NCBI GenBank assembly: GCA_947095535.1
Contig: OX352773.1
Location: 128,108,830-128,172,829 of the forward strand
DNA from: Poecilobothrus nobilitatus
Taxonomy: Eukaryota > Arthropoda > Insecta > Diptera > Dolichopodidae
DNA length: 64,000 nucleotides
Direction: 5' to 3'
Position numbers and translations under genes: made by a program. Under the pieces are notes generated by a model, which ran no database searches, was not told where the DNA came from, and saw only the letters and a list, made by a program, of their open reading frames with translations. This document shows positions 51,700-60,095 of the stretch, in pieces. Numbering within the stretch: the first letter of the stretch is position 1; each line of letters starts with the position of its first letter.

Positions 51700-54600
51700 T
51701 TTATTCATTTTGGCTCTCGATTGGAAGAACGCATATTTTACAGATTGGGCGTTTAAAAATTGAGTTTTTCGTGCGTATTGTTATTACTCGAACTAGACCG
51801 TCGGAACCTGGATGAGTACCGACGATTCGTGCCAATAGCCACCTACACGGTGGATGGTTTTCATCTTTTACGATAACCAAATCTCCAATTTTTACATTCT
51901 CACATGTCTGGTTCCATTTTGGACGTTGTTGTAAGCGGCTGAAATATTCGCTAGTCCATTGTCGCCAAAAGTATTGAAATAAATGTTGTAGATGTTGCCA
52001 ACGGTTTAATCAATTGATTTAGATTGATAATAACGAGGGTTCAGGCGGAGTTATTAGTAAGTCTCCAATGAAAAAATGAGCGGGTGTTATCGGATTTAAA
52101 TCGTCAGGATCGTCATTTTTTGGACATAATAGTCTTGAGTTCAAACAGGCTGCTATTTGTGTTATGACGGTTACGAATTCTTCATAAGTTAATATTGAGT
52201 TTTTTAGAATACGTTTAAGATGCTGTTTTGTTGACTTTACACCAGCTTCCCAGATTCTACCAAAGTGTGGAGAGCTAGGCGGAATGAAATTAAATCGTAC
52301 TACTTCATTTTCATATAAAGCTGCAATTTTTGATGGTAGTTGTTGCAACATTTGCTTATTTTGACCGTTTAATTCTTTGTTAGCTAGTACAAAATTTGTA
52401 CCATTGTCGCAATACAATTGCTCTATGCGACCACGACGAGATGAAAAGCGGCGATAAGCAGCTAAAAAATCTTCTGCTGTTAATTCGGTTAACAGCTCCA
52501 AATGAATAGCTTTAACAGCCATACAAATGAATAATGAGATATAAGCCTTATAACGTTTGCTGTTTTTTCCTTTATGCGTTTTAAGCTCAAAAGGACAGCA
52601 ATAATCAACCCCTGAATGACTAAAAGGACAAACTATACATTTATCAATTTGTTGTCGAATTGCTTTTCTAATGTTCAACATCCAATATAGTTTTGAGATT
52701 ATATTGGACATTAGTTGTGCACCTCCGTGCAATGTTTCTTTATGAACTTTTTCAATCAATAATTTTGCAAATATGCTTTTATTTGGTAATATTATTGGAT
52801 ATTTCTCATTGTAATTGAGATTTGAAAATTTTAAACGCTCTGCCACTCTCAAAAGTCCATCATTGTCTATAAATGGATTTAATTTAATTAATTTACTGTT
52901 ATTGTTGATTGGTTTGTTTTGTTGCAGAAGAGACATTTCTTTTTGGAAATTTTGGTTTTGTACCAATTTTATGATCAATAATAATGTTTTTTTTAATTCT
53001 TCAGCAGTTAAATATTTGGTCACTATTCTTTCATTTTTATGGGCACAGTTAAAAATGAAGCGTTTAATGTAACTAGAAGCACGAATCAATTTTGTAAACG
53101 ATGAGTAACGTGTTTCTAAGAAGTCGAAATTGCATGTTGGGCTTAATGTCGATGTGGAAATAGTTTGATGGAATGTTTTGACTTTGCGTAGTTTGGTTTC
53201 GATTATTTTTCAATATTTACCTTTTGGCCTATTGTCGGAAGATTTAAGGAGCCATTGTGGTCCATGCCACCAGAGACTATGCCGCTTGAGTTCAAATGAA
53301 TACATTTCTCTAGACGCGCATTCAGCAGGGTTTTCTGATGATCGTACATGAGCCCATATGTTTTCTCCTAGTTTCTCATGTATTTCGGATACTCTGTTGG
53401 CTACAAAAGTAGTCCATTTACTAGGATGTCCTCTTAACCATGTCAGCACAATCTCTGAGTCGGTCCATGCCTTCTTGATAGGTTCCACTGGTAGCTTCAG
53501 GTTTTCTACGACGTAATTGAATAGTTTGGCTAGCAAAGCAGGTGCACACAATTCCAAGCGTGGCAGTGAAACGGTTTTGATTGACGCTACCTTGGTTTTG
53601 GACATTAGAAGAGTTGTTTTCCTTGCGTCCTTTTCATCAGCAATGCATAAGTAAACAGTAGCTGCATAAGCCTTTATTGATGCGTCTGCAAAACCATGTA
53701 GTTCGATGGAATGTGCCTCTTTCGTGTAGTTACTCCATCGGCTTACCTGGATTTCTTCAATCTCCTTCATGTTGTTTCGGTATTTCAACCATTCAGTTTC
53801 AATGCTCGATCCGACTTCTTCATCCCGATCTAGTCCTTGTAACCAAAGATTTTGCACGAACATTTTGCTATTACAGTAATAAGTGAGAACCATGCTAACG
53901 GATCAAATAGTTTTGATATTTCAGACAAGATCTTTCTTTTCGTCCATTGTTGCTCTGTATCTTGAGTGATGTTTATAGTATATGAAAAGTAATCGGTAGC
54001 AGGATTCCAACGAAAACCGAGCGTTTTTATATTTTCGTCTTCCTTTATATCGAGCGGTATTGTCACTTCCCGATCCGTTTCTGGTACTGCTTCTAGAATT
54101 TTTTCGCTATTCGATGACCACTTCGGAAGCGAAAACCCACATGATTTCATGAGCGCTATGAGTTGATTTTGTGTTTCCAATGCTAATTCGATTGTGTCCG
54201 GTCCAGAAATTAAATCGTCGACATAGAATGCATTTAGTGTCTTTGCGGATGCCAATGGATAATTCTTTTGTTCATCTATGGCCAATTGCTTTAGTACTCT
54301 TGTGGCTATATACGGGGCTGATTTTGTTCCGAATGTTACTGTGTTTAATTTAAAATCTGTTATAGGAACATTCGCAGAACTTCACCAAATAATTCTTTGG
54401 TAATCTGATTGCTGTGGTGATATTTTAATTTGCCTGTACATTTTTTCTAAATCTGTACAAAATGCTACCTTATACAATCTCCATCTTAGTATGAGAATAG
54501 CGAGATCATCCTGAATCACTTGACCTTTCATCATTTTATCGTTCAAAGATAAACCACAATCTGTTGGCCTTGATGCTTCGAAAACAACTCTCAAATTGGT

Positions 54601-54745
54601 TATCGTGCTGGATTCCTTGATGACGCCATAATAAGGTAAATAACTATATTGGCATGGTTTTCAGAACACATGATTTTCATTTATGTAGTTGGTTCTTTCC
54701 ATGTGGTTCAATTCCATATATTCATTAATACATTTGGATTCCCGG
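51700..54745 (-). pseudogene. BEL/Pao retrotransposon pol (RT, RNase H, integrase, DUF5641)
   Basis: From 54745 down: 'EYMELNHMERTNYINENHVF' and 'SYLPYYGVIKESSTITNLRV', then 'FEASRPTDCGLSLNDKMMKG' and 'LEKMYRQIKI' (RT fingers/palm). Next are 'FGTKSAPYIATRVLKQLA' and 'LNAFYVDDLISG' (catalytic YVDD, about 54225), then the Pao RNase H 'ELHGFADASIKAYAATVYL' (53700) with 'SLPRLELCAPALLAKL'. A single TGA at about 53208 sits before 'YSSFTKLIRASSYIKRF'. Integrase: 'HKETLHGGAQLM...CIVC' zinc, 'LYCDNGTNFV' (52405) and 'HFGRIWEAGVKSTKQHL' (52255). It ends in the DUF5641 tail 'KIGDLVIVKDE', 'RWLLARIVGTHPGSDGLVRV' (51860-51780). About four lesions. gag and protease are missing: the sequence stops at the MULE end. 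Confidence 0.85.
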
Positions 54746-54746
54746 T

Positions 54747-54835
54747 AAGTTTATCGAAAACGAGTTTATCGAAAGCGAGTTTATCGAAAACGAGTTTATC
54801 GAATGATCAATTGATCGAATGACGAGTTTATCGAA
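54747..54835. repeat. Tandem 'gagtttatcgaaaac' units at the MULE end
   Basis: Five units of about 16 bp: 'gtaagtttatcgaaaac', 'gagtttatcgaaagc', 'gagtttatcgaaaac', 'gagtttatcgaatga', then after 'tcaattgatcgaatgac' a fifth 'gagtttatcgaaaaa'. 'tgatcaattgatcga' in the middle is itself palindromic. Likely subterminal transposase-binding repeats. Confidence 0.65.
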
Positions 54836-54994
54836 AAATATTATTTTTAAGGAACTTACGAATTGTGGATTTTATCTCAAAAAAGAATGTTTCTTTTTAA
54901 AAAATTAAAAACTTTTAAATATTTTATTTATATACAGAAATTTTAAATATTTTATTTATATATGTACATAATATTTATATTATAATTTTAAAAT

Positions 54995-56416
54995 TTAATA
55001 TGAAAGATTGTGAGCAATCGATCGTAAATGATCATTTATATCAATATTTTCATTCCAACGATTGACAACCCGCAACAATCTTGCTTCAAGATCACGATAT
55101 TTTTTCTTCTTTTGTGGAGGTTGCTGTCCACTTAGATATTGTTCTATTTTTAGTTCATTTAAGCTTTGTTCTTTTTTTAACAGTTCGATGAATTTCCAAA
55201 TTCCTGGATGAAGAGCGATCAGCAATGTCTGAAATCCATTGTGCCATCCTTCGAGATTGTTGTTCGTCTTGGGCAAATTCTGCAATACCGCTTCATAGCA
55301 ATTCCATAATTGGTGATTAAATTTCGGTGGGCGGCGTCCTATGAGACGATTAGGTCGTCCAATCCATGTGTCCTCAAAATAATCAACCACAGGTAGCATA
55401 TCGTCAGTAAATATATTACTTTCACATAAAACTTCAAATGTGTTTATAATAACATTTGTTGGAACAAATGCCATTGCAGCAAGCATTCGAAATTTTAATG
55501 CGTATTCTGGATCATTTTCATACTGCTGTTTTAGTCCAGATGATTGTATTTTACGCCAAATACATTGATTAAAATGAAAAAAACAACCACAATGCCTGGA
55601 TAGTGGAAATTCTCGTTGAAATGCGTTGATCATTGCGACTTCAAAATCCGTCATTATAGTTTGAGGATTGCAATGACCAGTTAATTCTTTTACTGCTTTC
55701 AAAAAACGTACTAATGTTTTCGTACATATGTCAACGTACAAAAAACGTACATATGTCCATAAACTCTCGTTTATTTGGGAGGAGACCCAATGGACCCTAG
55801 ACCCAATAGACCCTAATGGAATTGATCTATTATCTTCCAATCCATGAATAGTATATAATTGTTCAAATAATGGAGGAACGGTTTTAAAAGTACCATCACC
55901 GTGCCAATGAAGAGAACGCCGTAAAATATCCAAATTTGCTTGTGTTGAAAAAATTAATATGCGGTCGTCATCCTCAGCTCCAGAATCATATAAAAGAAAT
56001 TTTTCATTTTTGTTTGTTTTTGTATATTCATCACTGAATACAATATCACGCCTTGATCTGGGAATCGGTGGGCCTTTATTTTTCTTCGCTCTAACATTCC
56101 GTATAGTTCTCGCAAGATTCGGCACGCTGGGCAATTTGGCAGCAACACTTTGGCTTACTAATGCTGAAGATGAAGCTACAATATATTGTGGTGCATCACG
56201 AGTAATGAGGGCTTCCTGGCGAATGCAGCTGATGACATTTTTAGCTTGAACGCTTGCTGCATCTATCACATGATTGTGAATATTTTTAAAATTAACTAAA
56301 ATGCCGTTTTCCGTTATTACACGAGCACTGCATTTAGTTATATAGTTTTCACATCGCCAATATATTTTATGGCGATGTGAAATAAAATGTGATAGATAGA
56401 ACTTATGATAGAACAT
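54995..56416 (-). CDS. FLYWCH zinc-finger MULE transposase, intact ORF
   Basis: 473 codons from ATG 56416 to TAA 54995, with an in-frame stop upstream. N-terminal FLYWCH finger: 'KIYWRCENYITKCSARVITE' with 'NIHNHVID' (C-x8-C ... H-x-H; about residues 18-50). Basic linker 'RNVRAKKNKGPPIPRSRRD'. RNase H-fold catalytic core: 'HWHGDGTFKTVPPLFEQLYT' (first Asp), 'PQTIMTDFEVAMINAFQ' (second Asp) followed by 'HCGCFFHFNQCIWRKIQ' (the C-x-H insert of MULEs), and 'NNNLEGWHNGFQTLL' (Glu). It would cut and rejoin the element ends in the nucleus. No stop or frameshift; the only long undamaged gene in the window. The segment before FLYWCH is short, so a 5' exon may be missing. An active MULE or a domesticated copy are both possible. 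Confidence 0.85.
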   Translation of the reverse strand: MFYHKFYLSHFISHRHKIYWRCENYITKCSARVITENGILVNFKNIHNHVIDAASVQAKNVISCIRQEALITRDAPQYIVASSSALVSQSVAAKLPSVPNLARTIRNVRAKKNKGPPIPRSRRDIVFSDEYTKTNKNEKFLLYDSGAEDDDRILIFSTQANLDILRRSLHWHGDGTFKTVPPLFEQLYTIHGLEDNRSIPLGSIGSRVHWVSSQINESLWTYVRFLYVDICTKTLVRFLKAVKELTGHCNPQTIMTDFEVAMINAFQREFPLSRHCGCFFHFNQCIWRKIQSSGLKQQYENDPEYALKFRMLAAMAFVPTNVIINTFEVLCESNIFTDDMLPVVDYFEDTWIGRPNRLIGRRPPKFNHQLWNCYEAVLQNLPKTNNNLEGWHNGFQTLLIALHPGIWKFIELLKKEQSLNELKIEQYLSGQQPPQKKKKYRDLEARLLRVVNRWNENIDINDHLRSIAHNLSY

Positions 56417-56654
56417 ATTTATGATCAAATTAGATTAATCATGATTATTTGGAGCTCTAATACCTGTTAGTATAATCTATCTTATTCTTTAATTCTCAAT
56501 TCTTGGTAATGACATACATATGTAATAATATAATTCAATGCACTGTTATCTTTCATGAACATTGCATTTTTCAATGATATTGCAAATTCTTAATTCAATG
56601 ATAATGCTTAAACGCTCATGTGTAATTATTTTCTATATCTGATAAATTAAATGA

Positions 56655-56830
56655 ATTTGAGCTGATTTGAGTCGCGCTCAACTCACGCTCAACTGAAAAT
56701 TTGAGTTAGCTCAACGTAGGAGCTTATGTGTATTAAGTTCAAACTATGAGCTAGCTCAACATTTGAGCTTATGCGTATAGCTCAAACTACAAGCTAGCTC
56801 AACATTTGAGCTGAGCTTTTAGTTCAGCTT
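56655..56830. repeat. Minisatellite of about 45-50 bp units
   Basis: Three full units start at 'gagttagctcaacgtag', 'gagctagctcaacatttg' and 'aagctagctcaacatttg' (56701, 56749 and 56792). Each is followed by 'agcttatgygta' and '(a)gctcaaactay'. A half unit with 'gagtcgcgctcaactcacgc' precedes. 'gagctagctc' is palindromic. Confidence 0.65.
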
Positions 56831-56929
56831 TGCATTTGGGTTCGCCCTTTTACATTCCTGCTTCATACTTCGTTAAATATAAAGGTCATTTTATTTGAAC
56901 TTCAAATATATCCTTTACTAAATGCAGCA

Positions 56930-56958
56930 CGTATTTTGTTTCATATGAAACAAATACG
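56930..56958. repeat. Near-perfect 29-bp palindrome
   Basis: 'cgtattttgtttcat' followed by 'atgaaacaaatacg': 14-base arms with one bulged T and no loop. It could form a cruciform. No gene adjoins it. Confidence 0.6.
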
Positions 56959-57473
56959 GCATAACAATATAAATTTCATGAAAGAAATAAGGCATAACAA
57001 TATAAATCTGTTTGTCAACACCTCAAAAAATTTGGAGTTTAAAGATTCATTCCAGTTTACATTTTAACTTTCATTTAAATCTATACGTTTCTATGTGTGC
57101 GTGATAAAAATTATGCTAAACCCACCACATTATACAAGTTCACAGAAAATAATTTATCATTTTATAAGTGTAAATCACAAAAATATAAGAAGTGTCCTAA
57201 GTAATTTTCAAAAAACCAAAATTATTTTGAGATACTGCGAAGATCCTAGATTCCAAAATGGTTTGGGTGGGTGAATATATCGGTGTACATTAAATGACAG
57301 ATTATAAAATTATTAGAAAAATGGTGTTTACAATATATATAAGAAAATCGTGTAAGTAGATAAAATTCTTAGAATTAAAATTGAGTTGTAAGTTCAGCGT
57401 ATGAAACTTATAGACAAGAATTTTTAAGTATTTTTTTTTACTGAATGAAGATACTAGTTAGATTAGTACTAAC

Positions 57474-57545
57474 TTATGGCGCAATGGCTAATTGTCTAAC
57501 CTTTCAATCGAAGGTCTTGGGTTCATACCCCGGTCAATGCATATA
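57474..57545 (+). other. tRNA-like Pol III promoter, probable SINE head
   Basis: A-box 'TGGCGCAATGG' at 57477-57487 and B-box 'GGTTCATACCC' at 57520-57530, in tRNA spacing. Between them 'ACCTT-TCAATCG-AAGGT' forms a perfect 5-bp anticodon stem with a 7-base loop (AAT in the anticodon position), and 'TTGGG-TTCATAC-CCCGG' a T-arm. Position 33 is C and the T-loop lacks its conserved A, and there is no acceptor stem. It is therefore a tRNA-derived sequence, not a tRNA. Confidence 0.5.
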
Positions 57546-57582
57546 AATAAAACATATGTAGTAATTTCATATCGTAATAATG

Positions 57583-58127
57583 TATATCGTATAATTAAGA
57601 GTAGTAATAATAATAATAATAACAATAATAATAATCGCAATAATAGTAATAATAATAATAATAACAATTATAATAATAATATTAATAATAATAATAATAG
57701 CTATAGTGGACTTATCTTTGGTTATATCACGCATTAAGGTGTTATATACTACTGCAGGTTGTAATCCACTGAAGGCCCTTACTCTGTAGTAAAATAATAA
57801 TAATAATAGTAGTATGGATATGCCGGTTCTGGTACAGGGGGAGCTTTTTTAAAGCTTTTAGTATATCGTATAATTAATAGTAGTAATAATAATAATAATA
57901 ACAATAATAATAATCGCAATAATAGTAATAATAATAATAACAACAATTATAATAATAATAGCTATAGTGGAGTTATCTTTGGTTATATCATGCAGTAAGG
58001 TGTTATATACTACTGCACGTTGTAATCCACTGAAGGCCCTTACTCTGTAGTAAAATAATAATAATAACAATAGTAATATGGATATGCCTGTTCTGGTGCA
58101 GCGGGAGCTTTTTTAGAGCTTTTAGTT
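57583..58127. repeat. Two tandem 0.27-0.28 kb units with AAT-rich blocks
   Basis: Unit 1 is 57583-57861 and unit 2 is 57862-58127. Each starts 'tatatcgtataattaa', runs through an imperfect (AAT)n block with the same interruptions ('aataatcgcaataatag'), then 'ctatagtgg', 'tatctttggttatatca', 'gttgtaatccactgaaggc', 'ccttactctgtagtaaaa', and ends 'gggagctttttt' and 'gcttttagt'. The shared interruptions show true unit duplication, not slippage alone. They lie just 5' of the Jockey-like ORF1 and could be its promoter monomers or SINE bodies. Confidence 0.7.
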
Positions 58128-58284
58128 CTCCTAAAAGTTTGCAAAAAAAAAAATATATAAGTTTGATACAAAATAATAACATTGAAAAAAATAAAATTTT
58201 ATAAAAGCCTGCAAAACATTTTTTGATTGCATCCTCTTAAAGGATTGCACTCATGCCTCTAAAAGGTAATGTGAAGAAAAAAAT

Positions 58285-59372
58285 CCACTAAAAGAATCGA
58301 TAAATGATAGACTATGCAATATCTTAGATAAAAATAAACAAAAAGTGAATAAATTACAAGATTTAGTTATTAAACTGCAAAAAGAAAATGCAGAATTAAA
58401 AGAAGCTGTGAAAAAGCTCCTTCCAAATACTTCAAATGAAAGGATTGAGAGAGCATCAATTATTCTAACCCCCTGATTGACACCCATTGTGAGGACAGTG
58501 AAAGCGAATCTGAACAAGAACGTGAAAAAAATGAAGAAAATGAAAGTATGAAATATAACCTCATAATTCCAGAAAAAAAAAATTATAAAAATAAAAAAAA
58601 TTCGAATTCCTATAAAAAAGCCGAACAAACCCCTGATACAGAAAATAAACAAAAATGCCACCAAATTTATTTAACACTAAGGTTAACCGACTAAAAGAAC
58701 TCATGAAAGATAAGCTCAAGGTAAAAATTTTTTTGTGAAAGAATATCCAGTCAACCAATCAGCAGCACTATATACCTACAATATAGATGATTTTACTAAA
58801 ACCAATGCATTGCTGAATAAGGCAGATATTAAACATTACACATATAATCCAAAAGAACAAAAAAAAATTACCATGATCCTGAAAGGTTTAAACAATATGT
58901 ATTCACCTGAAGAGTACTTCATTATCTAAAAGAACATGAAACCGAAAACACTAAATTTGAAAAAGTAACAACTTTAACAACTAAACACTCAATAAATAAT
59001 AATATCGTACTACCACATTATATTATCGAAGCAACAACAGGTAGCTCAAAAGAAGAGATAATAAAAATAAAAGCCATTGACTACCAAATTGTACGGTGGG
59101 AAAAAATAATTAAACCAGATTTAGTACAATGCACCAAATGTCAGCGGTTCTCGCATTCTTCAGCAAATTGTTCTATGGAACTGCGTTGTGTTAAATGCGG
59201 CCAAAACCATGATCCAAGCCAATGTTCAATTACACCGGATGATCCTAAAGAAAAGCTACATTGCATATCGTGTGGTAAAAATGGACATCCAGCTTCTTAC
59301 GGAAAATGCTCCGAATATCAAAAGAAATTACAGTTTCGTGAAAAAACCAAACAAACACAAAAAATAAAATAG
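58285..59372 (+). pseudogene. Jockey-like ORF1 (Gag-like nucleic-acid-binding protein)
   Basis: 'LDKNKQKVNKLQDLVIKLQ' then 'KENAELKEAVKKLL' near 58325-58425 is a coiled coil. After frame changes comes 'DDFTKTNALLNKADIKHYTY' with 'EQKKITMILKGL' (58785-58895), the PRE_C2HC region. A shift at about 58920 is followed by an uninterrupted stretch to 59372 with three knuckles: C-x2-C-x4-H-x4-C ('CTKCQRFSHSSANC'), C-x2-C-x3-H-x4-C ('CVKCGQNHDPSQC') and C-x2-C-x4-H-x6-C ('CISCGKNGHPASYGKC'). Such proteins package element RNA. The knuckles are intact; at least three earlier frameshifts are not. Confidence 0.78.
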
Positions 59373-59649
59373 TAAGTAAATATAATATGTCACATAGTTT
59401 TATTAATAAAAATATATCTTAAGCTAATGTTTTAAGCAATAATAATAATCATACTAACACTAATCTTAGAAATAACAATAATTGCAATAGCATTAACACT
59501 GATTCTATTAATAATGGCACTGATTCTTATTTAAATATTTTATTAGAAATAAAAAAATTCAATATTAAAACTAGAAAAAGAAAATATTGAAAACAAAAAC
59601 AATTTTAAATTAATTTTTCAAAAATTTAATATGAAAACTAAACAACAAC

Positions 59650-60095
59650 ATGTCACATTTAGCAAAAACATTTAAACTAATTTCAGTAAATGTCAATTTT
59701 TTAGTCTTTTACAATAAAAAACTTTCTCTTTTTCTAGATAGAAAAACTTTCTCTTACACTAGATTTAGCTAACACAAACAATTATTATATACTAGCAGGT
59801 GATTTCAATGCGAAACATAAAAACTGGTCTAATACATATAATGTCACAAGAGGGAACTTATTAAATAATTGGACAAAAAATAATGATATAGAGTACAAAT
59901 TAAAATTACATAAAACAGACGGCCCTACTTTTGTCAGAGCTAACTCCTATATTGATTTGGTAATAACCGATGGTCGATTTAATTTTTTATACAAAAATGC
60001 ATATAATAAATTATCAACGATGGCATGTGATAGCGGTCACAATGCGATTAACTTCGAATTTTCAATAACAAATAATGATTTGAGTATCCAAGAAT
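59650..60095 (+). pseudogene. Jockey-like ORF2 endonuclease domain
   Basis: From 'TFKLISVNVNF' (59668; the N-terminal metal-binding Asn strand) through a duplicated-looking 'RKTFSYT' region, then 'YYILAGDFNAKHKNWSN' (59785; GDFN block), 'GPTFVRANSYIDLVITDGRF' (59921; D before the last strand) and 'CDSGHNAINFEF' (60026). The family has SDH in the last block; here the catalytic Asp is Gly, so this copy would not cut even with its frames restored. The small repeat 'gaaaaactttctct' at 59719 and 59742 marks a local duplication that breaks the frame. Confidence 0.72.

Larger units (their letters stand above)
54746..56450 (-). mobile_element. MULE-type DNA transposon (FLYWCH transposase) abutting BEL
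   Basis: The low-coordinate end has tandem 'GAGTTTATCGAAAAC' units and lies exactly where BEL pol homology stops, as if the MULE had inserted into BEL. An intact transposase gene (54995-56416) follows. The inverse terminus is not found within 1 kb beyond 56430, and no BEL gag/protease text appears there, so the right end is lost or too diverged to see. Insect MULEs of the Phantom type carry FLYWCH-domain transposases, which fits; the family name is inference. Confidence 0.6.
56430..57470. other. Spacer with minisatellite and a palindrome
   Basis: No gene. It contains the GAGCTAGCTCAAC minisatellite (56655-56830) and a 29-bp palindrome (56930-56958). Positions 56925-57010 also repeat 'ggcataacaatataaat' twice, 43 bp apart. 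Confidence 0.45.

Noticed and set aside
52815..53072. 85-codon plus-strand frame
   Set aside because: Antisense of BEL integrase linker.
57474..57545. Functional tRNA-Ile gene
   Set aside because: No acceptor stem, C at position 33 and an altered T-loop; better explained as a SINE head.
57492..57737. Poly-Asn open frame
   Set aside because: Translation of an (AAT)n microsatellite. No gene.
58251..58664. 137-codon Phe-rich minus-strand frame resembling a membrane protein
   Set aside because: Antisense of the Lys/Asn/Glu-rich Jockey-like ORF1; no independent support.
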